Assembly (NCBI RefSeq): GCF_001708935.1
Contig: NZ_MASI01000001.1
Coordinates: 310,001 to 374,000, forward strand
DNA from: Methyloligella halotolerans
Lineage (GTDB): Bacteria > Pseudomonadota > Alphaproteobacteria > Rhizobiales > Methyloligellaceae
Length of the DNA stretch: 64,000 nucleotides
Direction: 5' to 3'
A model generated the notes under the pieces. It was not told the DNA's origin, did not search any database, and worked only from the letters and a program-made list of their open reading frames with translations. Below, piece after piece: positions 10,259 to 20,296 of the stretch. The first letter of the stretch is position 1. Each line of letters starts with the position of its first letter. The position numbers and the translations under genes were made by a program.

Positions 10259-11280
10259 TCATGCTCCGCTCCCCATGAATTTCAGAACGCCGGCCACGAT
10301 GACGACCATGGCCAGGGAGAGCGGCAGGAAGACCTTCCAGCCGAGCCGCATGAGCTGGTCGTAGCGATAGCGCGGGACCATCGCCTTGACCATGGCAACC
10401 ATGAAAAACAGGAAGCAGACCTTCAGCAGGAACCATACCACCCCCGGCACCCAGGTGAAGGGGGCGAAGGGGATCGGCGACAGCCATCCGCCGAGGAAAA
10501 GCACCGTGCCGAGGCCGGACAGCATGACGATGGCGACGTATTCGCCCAGCATGAAGAGCAGATACGGGGTGGAGGAATACTCCACCATGAAGCCGGCGAC
10601 GAGCTCAGATTCGGCCTCGAGGAGGTCGAAGGGCGGCCGGTTGGTCTCGGCGAGGGACGAGATGAAGAAGATCACGAACATCGGGAAGAGCGGCAGCCAG
10701 TACCAGCCAAGCGCGCCATAGGCCGAGTCCTGGGAGAGCACGATCTCCGAGAGGTTCAGGGAGCCGGCGCAAAGCAGCACGGTCACGATGACGAAGCCGA
10801 TGGAGACCTCGTAGGAAACCATCTGAGCGGCCGAGCGCAGGGCCGAGAGGAAGGCGTATTTGGAATTCGATGCCCAGCCCGCGATGACCACGCCATAGAC
10901 CTCGAGGGACGCCACGGCGAAGATGAAGAGGATGCCGATATTGAGATCGGCGACCTCCCAGTTCTCCGCCACGGGAATCACTGCCCAGGCCGATAGGGCG
11001 AGGCCGGCGGTAACGAGCGGCGCGAGCAGGAAGAGCAGCTTGTTGGAGCGGCCGGAATGATCGGCTCCTTGAAGACGAACTTGAACAGGTCGGCGAAGGA
11101 CTGCCAGAGCCCGAACGGGCCCACGACATTGGGCCCGCGACGCATCTGGACGGCCGCCCACACCTTCCGGTCGGCATAGAGCAGGAAGGCGATGATCACC
11201 AAGAGCACGACGATCATCGCGACGCTCTGCGCCACGATCAGGAAAAGCGGCCAGCCATAGTCGTTCCAGAGCTCAACCAT
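10259..11280 (-). CDS. nuoH: NADH-quinone oxidoreductase subunit H, frame broken by one missing base
   Basis: This membrane subunit of complex I forms the quinone entry and the start of the proton path. The N-terminus ([16 protein letters not shown] to FKEPIIPA) is in one frame and the remainder ([21 protein letters not shown] to the end) in another. The coding strand near 11049-11051 reads CCGGCCGCTCC where CCGGCCGGCTCC is expected; adding one G rejoins them into about 340 residues. The conserved [21 protein letters not shown] loop is intact. The start at 11280 overlaps the nuoG stop by eight bases. A consensus error is the simplest explanation. Confidence 0.9.
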
Positions 11281-13381
11281 CGGTGCCGGTCGCTCCTTCT
11301 TCGGCTTCCGCATGCATCGCGCTCAGCTGGGCCATGATGGCGGAAGCGCGGGCAATGGGATTGGTCAGGTAGAAGTCGGCGATGGGGCTCTTGAAGCCGC
11401 CCTTGGAGACCTTGCCGTCCGTCTTCGCCAGATTTGCGAGGACGGCGGTTTCCGCCGGCGAAATGGTGCCGATCAGCGCGAGATGCGGATTGTCGGCGAA
11501 CATCCGGGACCGAAGCTGGGCCAGGCTGTCATAAGGCAGCGTCTTGCCGAGTCGCTCCGACAGCGCGCGGACGATCTTCCAGTCCTCGCGGGCCTCGCCG
11601 GGCGGGAAGATGGCGCGGGCACCGCTCTGGGGCCGGCCTTCGGTGTTCACGTAGAGGGCGTCCTTCTCGGTATAGGCGGCGCCCGGCAGGATGACGTCGG
11701 CACGATGGGCGCCCCGGTCTCCATGACTGCCCTGATAGATCACGAAGGCCTTGCCGAGGCGGTCGACCTCCAGCTCGTCGGCGCCGAGCAGATAGACGAC
11801 ATCCATGTCGCCCTTCTCGGCAGCGTTGAGGATACCGTCGACATCCTTGCCGCCCTTGCCGGGCACGAAGCCGAGATCCAGCGCGCCGGTGCGGGAAGCC
11901 GCGGTGTGGAGGACGTTGAAGCCGTTCCATTCCTTGGTCAGCGCGCCCATGGCCTGGGCTGCCTTGGCGGCCATTGCGAGAACGCCGGCGCCGTCTTTCC
12001 GGGCCAGCGCGCCCTGCCCCACGATCACCATGGGACGCTTCGCCCCTTCGATGCTCTTCAGAAATTCGTGGGAGCCGTCGGCGATCTGGCTGAGGGTATC
12101 GGGCCCGGCGCCGAGATACTCATAAGGATAGTGGAGATCGCTCTCCTCGCCGATCACGCCGACGGTCAAGCTGTGAGGATCGGCGCGGTAGCGCTTGCGG
12201 ATACGGGCGTTGAGGATCGCCGCTTCCAGGCGCGGATTGGTGCCCACCAGCAGGATCGCGTCCGCCTCGTCGATACCGGCGATGCCCGAATTGAAGAGAT
12301 AGCTGGCGCGGCCAAGTGTCGGATCGAGCTTGGCGCCGTCCTGGCGGCAATCGGTGTTGGGCGAACTCAGCGCGTCGGAGAGCTGCTTCAGGGCATAGGT
12401 CTCTTCCAGAGCGGCAAGATCGCCGGCGATGGCCGCGAAGCGCTTGCCGTCGAGACCGTCCAGCTTTTCGGCAATGACGCCGAACGCCTCGTCCCAAGTC
12501 GCCGGGCGCAGCTTGCCGTTCTCGCGGATATAGGGGCGGTCGAGACGCTGGGTCCGCAGGCCATCCCAAACATGACGGGTCTTGTCGGTGATCCATTCCT
12601 CGTTCACCGCATCGAACGGCCTAGGCAGGATGCGCAGGACCTCGCGGTCGCGGGAATCGACGCGGATGGCGGAGCCGACCGCATCCATCACGTCGACGGA
12701 ATCCACCTTGGACAGCTCCCAGGGGCGCGAGACGAAGGCATAGGGCTTTGAAGTCAGCGCACCGACGGGGCAGAGATCGACGACATTGCCGGAAAGCTCC
12801 GACATCATGCCCTGCTCCAGATAGGTGGTGATCTCCATATCCTCGCCGCGCCCGATGGCGCCGAGCTCCTCGACGCCGGCCACCTCGGTCATGAAGCGCA
12901 CACAGCGGGTGCAGTGGATGCACCGGTTCATATAGGTGCCGATCAGCGGCCCGAGATATTTGTTCTCCACGGCGCGCTTGTTGTCGGCAAACCGGCCGCC
13001 ATCGAACCCGTAGGCCATGGCCTGGTCCTGGAGATCGCATTCGCCGCCCTGATCGCAGATGGGGCAATCCAGCGGGTGGTTCACCAGCAGGAACTCCATC
13101 ACGCCTTCACGCGCCTTCTTCACCATCTCGTTGTCGGTGTAGATGGTCGGCGGAGTGCCGTCGCGGCCCGGACGCAGATCGCTGACGCCCATGGCGCAGG
13201 ATGCAACCGGCTTCGGCATGCCTTCGACCTGAACGAGGCACATGCGGCAATTGCCGGCAATGGACAGACGCTCGTGGTAGCAGAAGCGCGGTATCTCGAC
13301 GCCGGCCAGCTCGCAGGCCTGGATCAGGGTGATGCCGTCGGGCACCTCGACCTCGGCGTCGTTGATGATCAGCTTAGGCAT
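11273..13381 (-). CDS. nuoG: NADH-quinone oxidoreductase subunit G
   Basis: This 702-residue peripheral-arm subunit carries several Fe-S clusters. An N-terminal 2Fe-2S ferredoxin domain ([15 protein letters not shown] with a later Cys), the His-ligated 4Fe-4S region ([18 protein letters not shown]) and a third cluster set ([11 protein letters not shown] with CPVGALTSK) are followed by a molybdopterin-oxidoreductase-like domain without an obvious cofactor role. Length and order match the mitochondrial-type 75-kDa subunit. It starts four bases downstream of the nuoF stop and overlaps nuoH. Confidence 0.95.
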   Translation of the reverse strand: MPKLIINDAEVEVPDGITLIQACELAGVEIPRFCYHERLSIAGNCRMCLVQVEGMPKPVASCAMGVSDLRPGRDGTPPTIYTDNEMVKKAREGVMEFLLVNHPLDCPICDQGGECDLQDQAMAYGFDGGRFADNKRAVENKYLGPLIGTYMNRCIHCTRCVRFMTEVAGVEELGAIGRGEDMEITTYLEQGMMSELSGNVVDLCPVGALTSKPYAFVSRPWELSKVDSVDVMDAVGSAIRVDSRDREVLRILPRPFDAVNEEWITDKTRHVWDGLRTQRLDRPYIRENGKLRPATWDEAFGVIAEKLDGLDGKRFAAIAGDLAALEETYALKQLSDALSSPNTDCRQDGAKLDPTLGRASYLFNSGIAGIDEADAILLVGTNPRLEAAILNARIRKRYRADPHSLTVGVIGEESDLHYPYEYLGAGPDTLSQIADGSHEFLKSIEGAKRPMVIVGQGALARKDGAGVLAMAAKAAQAMGALTKEWNGFNVLHTAASRTGALDLGFVPGKGGKDVDGILNAAEKGDMDVVYLLGADELEVDRLGKAFVIYQGSHGDRGAHRADVILPGAAYTEKDALYVNTEGRPQSGARAIFPPGEAREDWKIVRALSERLGKTLPYDSLAQLRSRMFADNPHLALIGTISPAETAVLANLAKTDGKVSKGGFKSPIADFYLTNPIARASAIMAQLSAMHAEAEEGATGTDG

Positions 13382-13385
13382 CGCC

Positions 13386-14687
13386 CTACTCCGCTGCCAC
13401 CGGCACGGAGGCCGGAATGGGTTTGGCCGCGTATTGATCGATCCGCTCTTCGATCACGTGACGAAAATTTCGGATGAGGCCCTGGACCGGCCAAGCCGCC
13501 GCGTCGCCGAGCGCACAGATCGTGTGGCCTTCGACCTGCTTGGACACGTCGAACAGCATGTCGATCTCGCGCTTCTCCGCCTTGCCTTCGGCCATACGCT
13601 CCAGCACGCGCCACATCCAGCCGGTGCCTTCCCGGCAGGGCGTGCACTGACCGCAGGATTCGTGCTTGTAGAAGTAGGAGATCCGCGCGATCGCGCGGAC
13701 GATGTCGGTGGACTTGTCCATGACGATCACGGCCGCGGTGCCCAGGCCCGTCTGCAGATCCTTCAGCGTATCGAAATCCATATCGAGATCGTTGCACTGA
13801 TCGGCCGGCAGGCAAGGTACGGACGAGCCCCCGGGGATCACCGTCAGGAGATTGTCCCAGCCGCCGCGCACGCCGCCGCAATGCTTGTCCAACAGCTCGC
13901 GCAGGGGAATGCCCATCTCTTCTTCCACCACGCAGGGCTCGTTCACGTGGCCTGAGATGGCGAAGAGCTTGGTGCCTGTGTTGTTGGGCTTGCCGAGACC
14001 GGCGAACCATGCCGCGCCGCGCCGCATGATGTCGGGTACGGCGGCGATGGATTCGACGTTGTTGACCGTGGTCGGCGCGCCGTAGAGGCCGACATTGGCC
14101 GGGAACGGCGGCTTCAGGCGCGGCATGCCCTTTTTGCCCTCGAGGCTTTCGAGCAGCGCGGTCTCCTCGCCGCAGATATAGGCGCCGGCGCCGTGATGCA
14201 GATAGAGATCGAAATCCCAGCCGTTCTTGTTGCCGGGGCCGATGAGCTTGGCCTCGTAGGCCTGGTCGATGGCCGCCTGGAGCCGCTCGCGCTCGCGGAT
14301 GAACTCGCCGCGGATGTAGATGTAGCAAGTGTGCGCCCGCATGGCGAAGGAGGCGAACATGGCGCCCTCGATCAACAGATGCGGATCGTGGCGCATGATC
14401 TCCCGGTCCTTGCAGGTGCCGGGTTCGGATTCGTCGGCGTTGATCACGAGATAGTTCGGCCGACCGTCGGATTCCTTCGGCATGAAGGACCATTTGAGCC
14501 CGGTCGGGAAGCCGGCGCCGCCGCGGCCGCGCAGGCCCGACGCCTTCACCTCCTCGATCACCTCTTCGTGGCCACGCGCCAAGATGTCCTTGGTGCCGTC
14601 CCAGGCGCCCCGGGCCATCGCGCCCTTCAGCCCCCAATCGTGGAGACCGTAGAGATTGGTGAAGATGCGGTCCTTATCGGCGAGCAT
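13386..14687 (-). CDS. nuoF: NADH-quinone oxidoreductase subunit F (FMN, NADH binding)
   Basis: This 433-residue subunit oxidises NADH through FMN and passes electrons to cluster N3. The glycine-rich nucleotide loop ([18 protein letters not shown]), the FMN/NADH segment ([15 protein letters not shown]) and the 4Fe-4S motif ([16 protein letters not shown], with a fourth Cys in [12 protein letters not shown]) are intact. It overlaps the nuoE stop by one base. Confidence 0.96.
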   Translation of the reverse strand: MLADKDRIFTNLYGLHDWGLKGAMARGAWDGTKDILARGHEEVIEEVKASGLRGRGGAGFPTGLKWSFMPKESDGRPNYLVINADESEPGTCKDREIMRHDPHLLIEGAMFASFAMRAHTCYIYIRGEFIRERERLQAAIDQAYEAKLIGPGNKNGWDFDLYLHHGAGAYICGEETALLESLEGKKGMPRLKPPFPANVGLYGAPTTVNNVESIAAVPDIMRRGAAWFAGLGKPNNTGTKLFAISGHVNEPCVVEEEMGIPLRELLDKHCGGVRGGWDNLLTVIPGGSSVPCLPADQCNDLDMDFDTLKDLQTGLGTAAVIVMDKSTDIVRAIARISYFYKHESCGQCTPCREGTGWMWRVLERMAEGKAEKREIDMLFDVSKQVEGHTICALGDAAAWPVQGLIRNFRHVIEERIDQYAAKPIPASVPVAAE

Positions 14688-15493
14688 TAGGACTCATCCT
14701 TCCCGTTGGAATTGTCTCGCTTCTCGGCTTTGGCGGCCTCTTCGCCTTCCCCGGCGACCTTCTTCCCTTGACCGTTCTTCACCGGCGCTTTCGGCACGTC
14801 CGCCGCGCGCCGGTCGGCCGCCTCGGTCGGTTCCTTCGCCTCGTCGTCCTGGAGCGGTGGATTGACCGCGCCGGACTCCTCCGACATTTCGTAAAGCTCG
14901 TCGCTGGTCAGGCTCGTCGGACCGCTCGCCGGCGCCGAGGTCTGGCGGCCGTTCTGGGGACCAGGGATCACCTCCCTGCCCGCCTTCAGCTCGTTCAGGA
15001 TCCAGGCGAGCTTCTCGCCGTCGAGATCCTCGTAATAATCCTTGTTGATCTGGACCATGGGCGCATTGGAGCACGCGCCCAGGCATTCCACCTCGATCCA
15101 GGAGAACAGACCGTCTTCGGTGACGTGGCCGGGCTCGCCGATCATCTCCCGGCAGGTCTGCTTCAGCTCGTCGGAGCCGCGCAGCCAGCATGGCGTCGTG
15201 CCGCAAAGCTGCACGTAGTAGCGGCCCACCGGCGCCAGATTGAACATGGTGTAGAAGGTCGCGACTTCGTAGACGCGGATATAGGCCATATCCAGCATGT
15301 CGGCGACGTAGCGCAGGGCCGGCTCGGGCAGCCAGCCGCCCATCTGCTCCTGGGCGCGCCACAGCAGCGGGATCACGCCGGAGGCCTGCTTGCCTTCGGG
15401 ATATTTTTCGAGCGTGGTTTTTGCCCAAACGAGGTTTTCCGGCGTGAAAGCGAAAGCCTCAGGCTGCTCATCTGCAAGGCGTCGGACGCTCAT
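14687..15493 (-). CDS. nuoE: NADH-quinone oxidoreductase subunit E with a long charged C-terminal extension
   Basis: This thioredoxin-like 2Fe-2S subunit (about 268 residues from the ATG at 15493) partners NuoF. The ligands are visible in [14 protein letters not shown] and [23 protein letters not shown]. The canonical domain ends near residue 170; about 95 more residues are rich in Glu, Lys, Ala and Pro and look disordered, ending in [19 protein letters not shown]-terminal extensions on NuoE occur in Alphaproteobacteria, and this one has no recognisable domain. An upstream in-frame start at 15538 is possible but less likely. A 257-base gap separates it from nuoD. Confidence 0.93.
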   Translation of the reverse strand: MSVRRLADEQPEAFAFTPENLVWAKTTLEKYPEGKQASGVIPLLWRAQEQMGGWLPEPALRYVADMLDMAYIRVYEVATFYTMFNLAPVGRYYVQLCGTTPCWLRGSDELKQTCREMIGEPGHVTEDGLFSWIEVECLGACSNAPMVQINKDYYEDLDGEKLAWILNELKAGREVIPGPQNGRQTSAPASGPTSLTSDELYEMSEESGAVNPPLQDDEAKEPTEAADRRAADVPKAPVKNGQGKKVAGEGEEAAKAEKRDNSNGKDES

Positions 15494-15750
15494 GCGGCTG
15501 TCTTCTTGTGGTTCGCCTGCAGGCGCTAGAGTCTGCAAACGCGTATTGAAGGGGCGTCCTGCGCCGGCCCGTCAGTCCTTCCCAGAGGACCCGCCCCAAG
15601 AGGGGAATCGCCAACGCTGAAACGCTCCCGAAAACGGTCGGCGGAGGCCGCTTCGGACCTCTCACCAGAATCTCATCTCTCTCGGTCGCATCTTGCCTGT
15701 TGAGCCCTGTGAATCAAGGGCCGCAACCGCGCGATATGCAACCCGGCTCG

Positions 15751-17008
15751 CTACCGATCGACCTCGCCGAACACGATATCGATGGAACCCAAAATCGCCG
15801 ATACATCCGCCAGCATGTGGCCCTTCGACAGGAAATCCATGGCCTGGAGATGGGCGAAGCCCGGTGCGCGAAGTTTGCAGCGATACGGCTTGTTGGTGTC
15901 GTCGGCGACCAAATACACGCCGAATTCCCCTTTGGGAGCCTCAACCGCGGCATAAACCTCGCCGGCCGGCACGTGATAGCCTTCGGTGTAAAGCTTGAAG
16001 TGATGGATCAGGGCTTCCATCGACTGCTTCATCTCATCCCGGCGCGGCGGCACCATCTTGTGGTTCTCCACCAGCACGTCGCCAGGCTCGGTTGTAAGCT
16101 TTTCACAGGCCTGTTTCATGATACGGACAGATTGTCGCATCTCCTCCATGCGGATCAGATAGCGGTCGTAGCAGTCGCCGTTCTTGCCGATGGGGATGTC
16201 GAATTCCATCTCCTCGTAGCACTCGTAGGCTGGGACTTGCGCAGGTCCCACGCGCGCCCGAGCCGCGCACCATCACGCCGGAAAAGCCCCAGGCCCAGGC
16301 GTCGGCCAGATCGACGATGCCGATATCGACATTCCGCTGCTTGAAGATGCGGTTGTCGGTCAGCAGCCCTTCGATGTCGTCGAGCACCTTCAGGAACGGA
16401 TCGCAGAAGGCGTAGATGTCGTCGACGAGCTTCGGCGGCAGGTCCTGGTGCACGCCGCCGGGCCGGAAATAGGCCGCATGCATGCGGCTACCGGAGGCGC
16501 GCTCATAAAAGACCATGAGCTTCTCGCGCTCCTCGAAGCCCCAGAGCGGCGGAGTCAGCGCGCCGACATCCATGGCTTGCGTGGTGACGTTGAGCAGATG
16601 GGACAGGAGCCGGCCGATCTCCGAATAGAGCACCCGGATGAGTTGGGCGCGCTTCGGCACCTCGACGCCGACCAGGCGCTCTACGGCCAGGCAATAGGCA
16701 TGCTCCTGATTCATGGGCGCGACATAGTCGAGCCGGTCAAAATAGGGCAGCGCCTGGAGGTAGGTCTTGTACTCGATCAGCTTCTCGGTGCCGCGATGGA
16801 GCAGCCCGATATGAGGATCGACGCGCTCCACCACCTCGCCGTCGAGCTCCAGGACCAGGCGCAACACGCCATGGGCGGCCGGGTGCTGAGGGCCGAAATT
16901 GATGGTGAACTTCCGGTCTTCGGTGTTCTCCTTCAGGATCTCGGCGTCCTGATTCTCCAGATCGCTGTCGCTGGTCATGTTGTCGGAGCTCAAGTTCTCG
17001 GTGCTCAT
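15751..17008 (-). CDS. nuoD: NADH-quinone oxidoreductase subunit D, frame broken by two missing bases
   Basis: This is the 49-kDa quinone-site subunit of complex I. The sequence runs in one frame to about 16250 ([17 protein letters not shown], quinone-site His present) and resumes in another ([23 protein letters not shown] to the end). Between them about 24 bases encode WDLRKSQP only in the third frame. Restoring one C before TGG (near 16250/16251) and one C before TAC (near 16228) gives a continuous 419-residue protein. The N-terminus has a 25-residue polar leader. Its ATG overlaps the stop of the upstream thioesterase gene as ATGA. Confidence 0.9.
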
Positions 17009-17454
17009 GCGCCGGCCTCTTCGGATTGCGCTTCCCGCACGGCTTGTAGCTTTTTCTGCATCCCGCGGTCGAACCGCTCCCAGGTGACGACGAAGCGCTC
17101 GTGCTCCCCTTCCCCGATCATGCCGACGCCGTCATGGGCGCGGACATGGAATTTGAGACGGGGGCCGCGCACTTCGATGCATTCGGCGTCGACGGTGACG
17201 GTCAGCCCTGGCGGGGTCGCTGCGGCGTGGGACACGTTGATATGGGTTCCGAGGCTGCCTTCGCCCTCATCGAGATGAGGCGCGAGGAGCTTCAGGCATG
17301 TCCATTCCATCAGCCCGACCATGAACCCCGTGGCGAAGACCTCCGGCATCTCCTGAAACTCGTCCGCCTCGGGATAGAGGTTGGGCACGGTCTTCGTGTC
17401 GGGAATCCTGTACGCAAACTGCGCCGTCAGTCCGGGTACGAGGGTCGGCTTCAC
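17005..17454 (-). CDS. FlK-like hotdog acyl-CoA thioesterase inside the nuo operon
   Basis: This 149-residue protein starts with GTG at 17454, overlapping the nuoC stop as GTGA, and its stop overlaps the nuoD ATG as ATGA, so it is coupled on both sides. It matches the fluoroacetyl-CoA-thioesterase-like hotdog family. Thr42 and Glu50 (in [12 protein letters not shown]), Gly69 and His76 ([13 protein letters not shown]) fall at the numbers of the FlK catalytic and active-site residues. The position of FlK Phe36, which helps select fluoroacetyl-CoA, is Met here, so a general acyl-CoA or acyl-ACP substrate is more likely. The substrate and any link to complex I are unknown. Confidence 0.85.
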   Translation of the reverse strand: MKPTLVPGLTAQFAYRIPDTKTVPNLYPEADEFQEMPEVFATGFMVGLMEWTCLKLLAPHLDEGEGSLGTHINVSHAAATPPGLTVTVDAECIEVRGPRLKFHVRAHDGVGMIGEGEHERFVVTWERFDRGMQKKLQAVREAQSEEAGA

Positions 17455-18077
17455 CGCTTCTGCTCCCGCGTTTCGGGATCGCCGGCCTTCTCGTCGCCGG
17501 GGATGGCCTCGTCCATGCCCTCCCACGGGCTCAGGAAGTCGAAATTGCGGAAGCCCTGCATGAGCTTCACGGGCTCGTAGACGACCTTCTTCGCCTCGTC
17601 GTCGTAGCGCACCTCGACGAAGCCGGTCAGCGGGAAGTCCTTCCGGAGCGGGTGGCCCTGAAAGCCGTAATCGGTGAGCAGGCGCCGCAGATCGGGATGG
17701 CCGGAGAACAGGACGCCGTAGAGATCGTATGTCTCGCGCTCGAACCAGTCGGCCGCGGGAAAGACGTCCACGAGGCTCGGCACGGGCTTCGTCTCGTCGG
17801 TGGTCACCTTCAGGCGGATCCGATGGTTCAGGTCCGGGCTGAGCAGATGATAGACGACGTCGAAACGCTCCTCCCGTTCGGGATAGTCGGCGCCGCAGAT
17901 ATCGATGAAGCAGACGAAGCGGCACTTGTCGTCGTCACGCAGAAAGGTGGCGACCTCGACGATCTCGTCGCGGGCTACATCCACGGTCAGCTCGCCATAG
18001 CGGACCCGATAGCCGGAAATGGCAGCGCCCAGCTTGTCGCTGAGATGCTTGCCGAGATCGTTCAGGGCGTCGTCCAT
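17451..18077 (-). CDS. nuoC: NADH-quinone oxidoreductase subunit C
   Basis: This 208-residue 30-kDa-type subunit sits at the base of the peripheral arm. The family signature is seen in [41 protein letters not shown]. It is a separate gene and is not fused to nuoD as in enterobacteria. The C-terminal 20 residues ([18 protein letters not shown]) are polar and variable. It lies 27 bases downstream of nuoB, and its stop is shared with the GTG of the thioesterase gene. Confidence 0.95.
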   Translation of the reverse strand: MDDALNDLGKHLSDKLGAAISGYRVRYGELTVDVARDEIVEVATFLRDDDKCRFVCFIDICGADYPEREERFDVVYHLLSPDLNHRIRLKVTTDETKPVPSLVDVFPAADWFERETYDLYGVLFSGHPDLRRLLTDYGFQGHPLRKDFPLTGFVEVRYDDEAKKVVYEPVKLMQGFRNFDFLSPWEGMDEAIPGDEKAGDPETREQKR

Positions 18078-18104
18078 GCTTGAGCTTACAGTTCTGAGGT
18101 GACG

Positions 18105-18680
18105 CTAGCGCTGAATGGTGCCGGTGCGCCTAATCTTCTTCTGGAGGAGCAGCACGCCATAGACCAGCGCTTCGGCGGTCGGCGGGCAGCCTGGAACGTA
18201 GATGTCGACGGGCACGATGCGGTCGCAGCCGCGCACCACCGAATAGGAGTAGTGATAGTAGCCGCCGCCATTGGCGCAGGAGCCCATGGAGATCACGTAG
18301 CGCGGCTCCGGCATCTGGTCGTAGACCTTGCGGAGCGGCGCGGCCATCTTGTTGGTGAGCGTGCCGGCGACGATCATAACGTCGGACTGGCGGGGGCTGG
18401 CGCGCGGTGCAAAGCCGAATCGCTCCAGGTCGTAGCGGGGCATGGAGGCCTGCATCATCTCCACCGCGCAACAGGCCAGGCCGAAGGTCATCCACATGAG
18501 CGAGCCGGTGCGCGCCCAGTTGATGAGGTCGTCCGCCGTGGTCAGCAGAAAGCCCTTGTCGGCGAGCTGATCGGAGAATTCGTCGAAGCGCGAGACCTGG
18601 GGCAGCAAGCGGTCCTGCGGAATACGCGGACGCCCTTCCGGCTGCGCCTGTTCGAGAATCGAATCTTCGGTCAATCCCAT
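18105..18680 (-). CDS. nuoB: NADH-quinone oxidoreductase subunit B (cluster N2)
   Basis: This subunit (about 191 residues) holds 4Fe-4S cluster N2, the direct electron donor to quinone. The tandem-cysteine motif ([11 protein letters not shown]), the Cys in [19 protein letters not shown] and the CPPTAEAL Cys are intact. I chose the ATG at 18680 ([11 protein letters not shown]), which overlaps nuoA by ten bases. An in-frame upstream start at 18701 would overlap nuoA by 31 bases and add seven residues. Confidence 0.95.
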   Translation of the reverse strand: MGLTEDSILEQAQPEGRPRIPQDRLLPQVSRFDEFSDQLADKGFLLTTADDLINWARTGSLMWMTFGLACCAVEMMQASMPRYDLERFGFAPRASPRQSDVMIVAGTLTNKMAAPLRKVYDQMPEPRYVISMGSCANGGGYYHYSYSVVRGCDRIVPVDIYVPGCPPTAEALVYGVLLLQKKIRRTGTIQR

Positions 18681-19036
18681 TCCAGAGCTCCCTTCCCCCA
18701 CTCATATATGAACCCGATCGTGAGGATGCCAAGGAAGACCATCATCGCCCAGAAGCCGAACATGCCGACATCGTCGAATGCGACCGCCCATGGAAACAGG
18801 AAGGCGACCTCGAGGTCGAAGATGATGAAGAGCAAGGACACGAGGTAGAATCGGACGTCGAACTTCATGCGCGCGTCGTCGAAGGCGGGAAAGCCGCATT
18901 CGTAGGCCGAGACCTTCTCAGGATCGGGATCCTGAGGGGCGATGAAGAAGGGGACGACCAAAAGAACAGTGCTGATCGCAAAGGCGATGCCGATGAAAAT
19001 CACCAGCGGCAGATACTCTTGCAGCAGCTCGTTCAT
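18671..19036 (-). CDS. nuoA: NADH-quinone oxidoreductase subunit A
   Basis: This 121-residue subunit has three transmembrane helices and opens the complex I operon. The conserved cysteine loop [23 protein letters not shown] and the second helix [15 protein letters not shown] segment ([19 protein letters not shown]) are clear. The 208 bases upstream to tRNA-Asp must hold the operon promoter. A palindrome TGCCTCC-C-GGAGGCA lies at 19089-19103, about 50 bases before the start codon, and could be a 5'-UTR hairpin or an operator. Confidence 0.95.
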   Translation of the reverse strand: MNELLQEYLPLVIFIGIAFAISTVLLVVPFFIAPQDPDPEKVSAYECGFPAFDDARMKFDVRFYLVSLLFIIFDLEVAFLFPWAVAFDDVGMFGFWAMMVFLGILTIGFIYEWGKGALEWD

Positions 19037-19088
19037 GAAACCGCCTCACAGGTCCCGGGACGGACGCAAAGGCGTGAGAAGTCCTGTC

Positions 19089-19103
19089 TGCCTCCCGGAG
19101 GCA
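19089..19103. promoter_or_regulatory. inverted repeat upstream of nuoA
   Basis: Perfect seven-base arms, TGCCTCC and GGAGGCA, are separated by a single C, 53 bases upstream of the nuoA start. A hairpin with a one-base loop is impossible at full pairing, so it is better read as an operator-like palindrome or as a shorter stem in the leader. No matching regulator can be named. Confidence 0.25.
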
Positions 19104-19244
19104 AAGCTAGAGGTTTGCGACGACCGTGCTCGTCCTCTTCCTCGCCCGCAGACGTGGGTACTGGTTAGCGCAGCGACCGCCCCCAACGCAAGGTGCCAGG
19201 GGTCGCAGGCGATAAGGATTATGAGCTCTTTCGTGAGGGGAAAG

Positions 19245-19321
<77 letters not shown>

Positions 19322-19513
19322 GCGGAATGCCCTGATCGTGCCGAGGCAGCGAGGGCTTCCAGCGTGTAAGGCTTCCGATTCCCCAAGTCAACTGAACAGA
19401 CGCCCTGATCGACATCTATCGTTCGTTTGACGGTTGGGAAGTCGTGAAAGGGCCCTCGCCCGCGTGCAATGCGAACGAAGCTTGCGCCACGCGTAACCAC
19501 TAAAGGTGAAGCG

Positions 19514-19589
19514 TGGTGGGCGGTGAGAGGATCGAACTCCCGACATCCACGGTGTAAACGTGGCGCTCTACCAGCTGAGCTAACCGCCC
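19514..19589 (-). tRNA. tRNA-Val (TAC)
   Basis: This 76-base tRNA has an encoded CCA. The acceptor GGGCGGT pairs with ACCGCCC, the discriminator is A, and the anticodon stem CCACG/CGTGG encloses TTTACAC with anticodon TAC. It lies between hup and tRNA-Asp on the minus strand. Confidence 0.96.
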
Positions 19590-19796
19590 GTCCCCGGCAA
19601 ATATCCGTCACCAGGCCGACCCGCGCAACGCATGGAGCGGATGCCGGATGGACGCTGCGCACGAACGCTGCCGAAAACTTTTCTAAAATGCGAACCGTCT
19701 GTTCGCCTGGCATCGGGCCGAAAGAATGAGCAGCCCCACGATTCGCAGGGCATCAATCAGGCCGATGCCGCCTTCCCCAAAGCAGAGGGGAAAGCC

Positions 19797-19819
19797 GCCC
19801 AGGCGCGTGACGCCTGGGC
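19797..19819 (-). terminator. hairpin downstream of hup
   Basis: GCCCAGGCG and CGCCTGGGC form a nine-base-pair stem with a five-base loop directly downstream of the HU stop codon on the minus strand. The following minus-strand sequence is GGCTTTCCCC, a poor T-run, so termination may be weak. Confidence 0.45.
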
Positions 19820-19825
19820 CAGCAG

Positions 19826-20101
19826 TTAGCTGTTGCAGGCTTCCTTCAAAGCCTTGCCGGCGCGAAATTTCGGCACGCGCGAGGCCGGAATCTCCACGGC
19901 TTCGCCGGTGCGCGGATTGCGGCCGGTGGAGGCCTTGCGGTCGGCGACCTGGAAATTGCCAAACCCGACAATCCGGACGGTGTCGCCGTTCTTGAGCGCC
20001 GTCTCGATAGTCTTGAAGGTGGCGTCGACAGCCTTCTCGGCGGAATCCTTCGAGATATCGGATTCCTTCGCCACTTCGGCTACGAGGTCAGCCTTGTTCA
20101 T
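19826..20101 (-). CDS. hup: HU family DNA-binding protein
   Basis: This 91-residue histone-like nucleoid protein binds and bends DNA as a dimer. The family core is present: MNKADLVAEVAKES at the N-terminus, GFGNFQVADRKASTGRNP leading into the beta arm, and VPKFRAGKALKEA at the end. Its position immediately downstream of lon is the usual hupB location in Proteobacteria. The 195-base gap to lon contains a strong lon terminator, so hup has its own promoter. Confidence 0.95.
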   Translation of the reverse strand: MNKADLVAEVAKESDISKDSAEKAVDATFKTIETALKNGDTVRIVGFGNFQVADRKASTGRNPRTGEAVEIPASRVPKFRAGKALKEACNS

Positions 20102-20216
20102 GGTCTATCCTTTCGTTCGGCCCCAAACCTCTGCCGCGCACCCGGGGCCGGCGGGGTGCGAAAGCGATTCTAAACAATGTGGTGTATGACTTGGCCTAGA
20201 AAAGGCGGAAAATCAA

Positions 20217-20252
20217 CAAAAATGGTCCGACTCATTGGCTGAGCCGGACCAT
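20217..20252 (-). terminator. rho-independent terminator of lon
   Basis: On the minus strand ATGGTCCGGCTCA pairs with TGAGTCGGACCAT (13 pairs, one G-U) around the loop GCCAA and is followed by TTTTTGTTGATTTT. It lies about 45 bases after the lon stop codon. Confidence 0.9.
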
Positions 20253-20296
20253 AGAGAAACGACATTTTTGGGGCAGAGTTCGAACTGCCGGTTTGG

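Noticed and set aside
17454..17925. Extension of the thioesterase frame upstream to 17925
   Set aside because: The extra residues are an Arg-rich shadow of nuoC; homology to hotdog thioesterases begins at the GTG at 17454.
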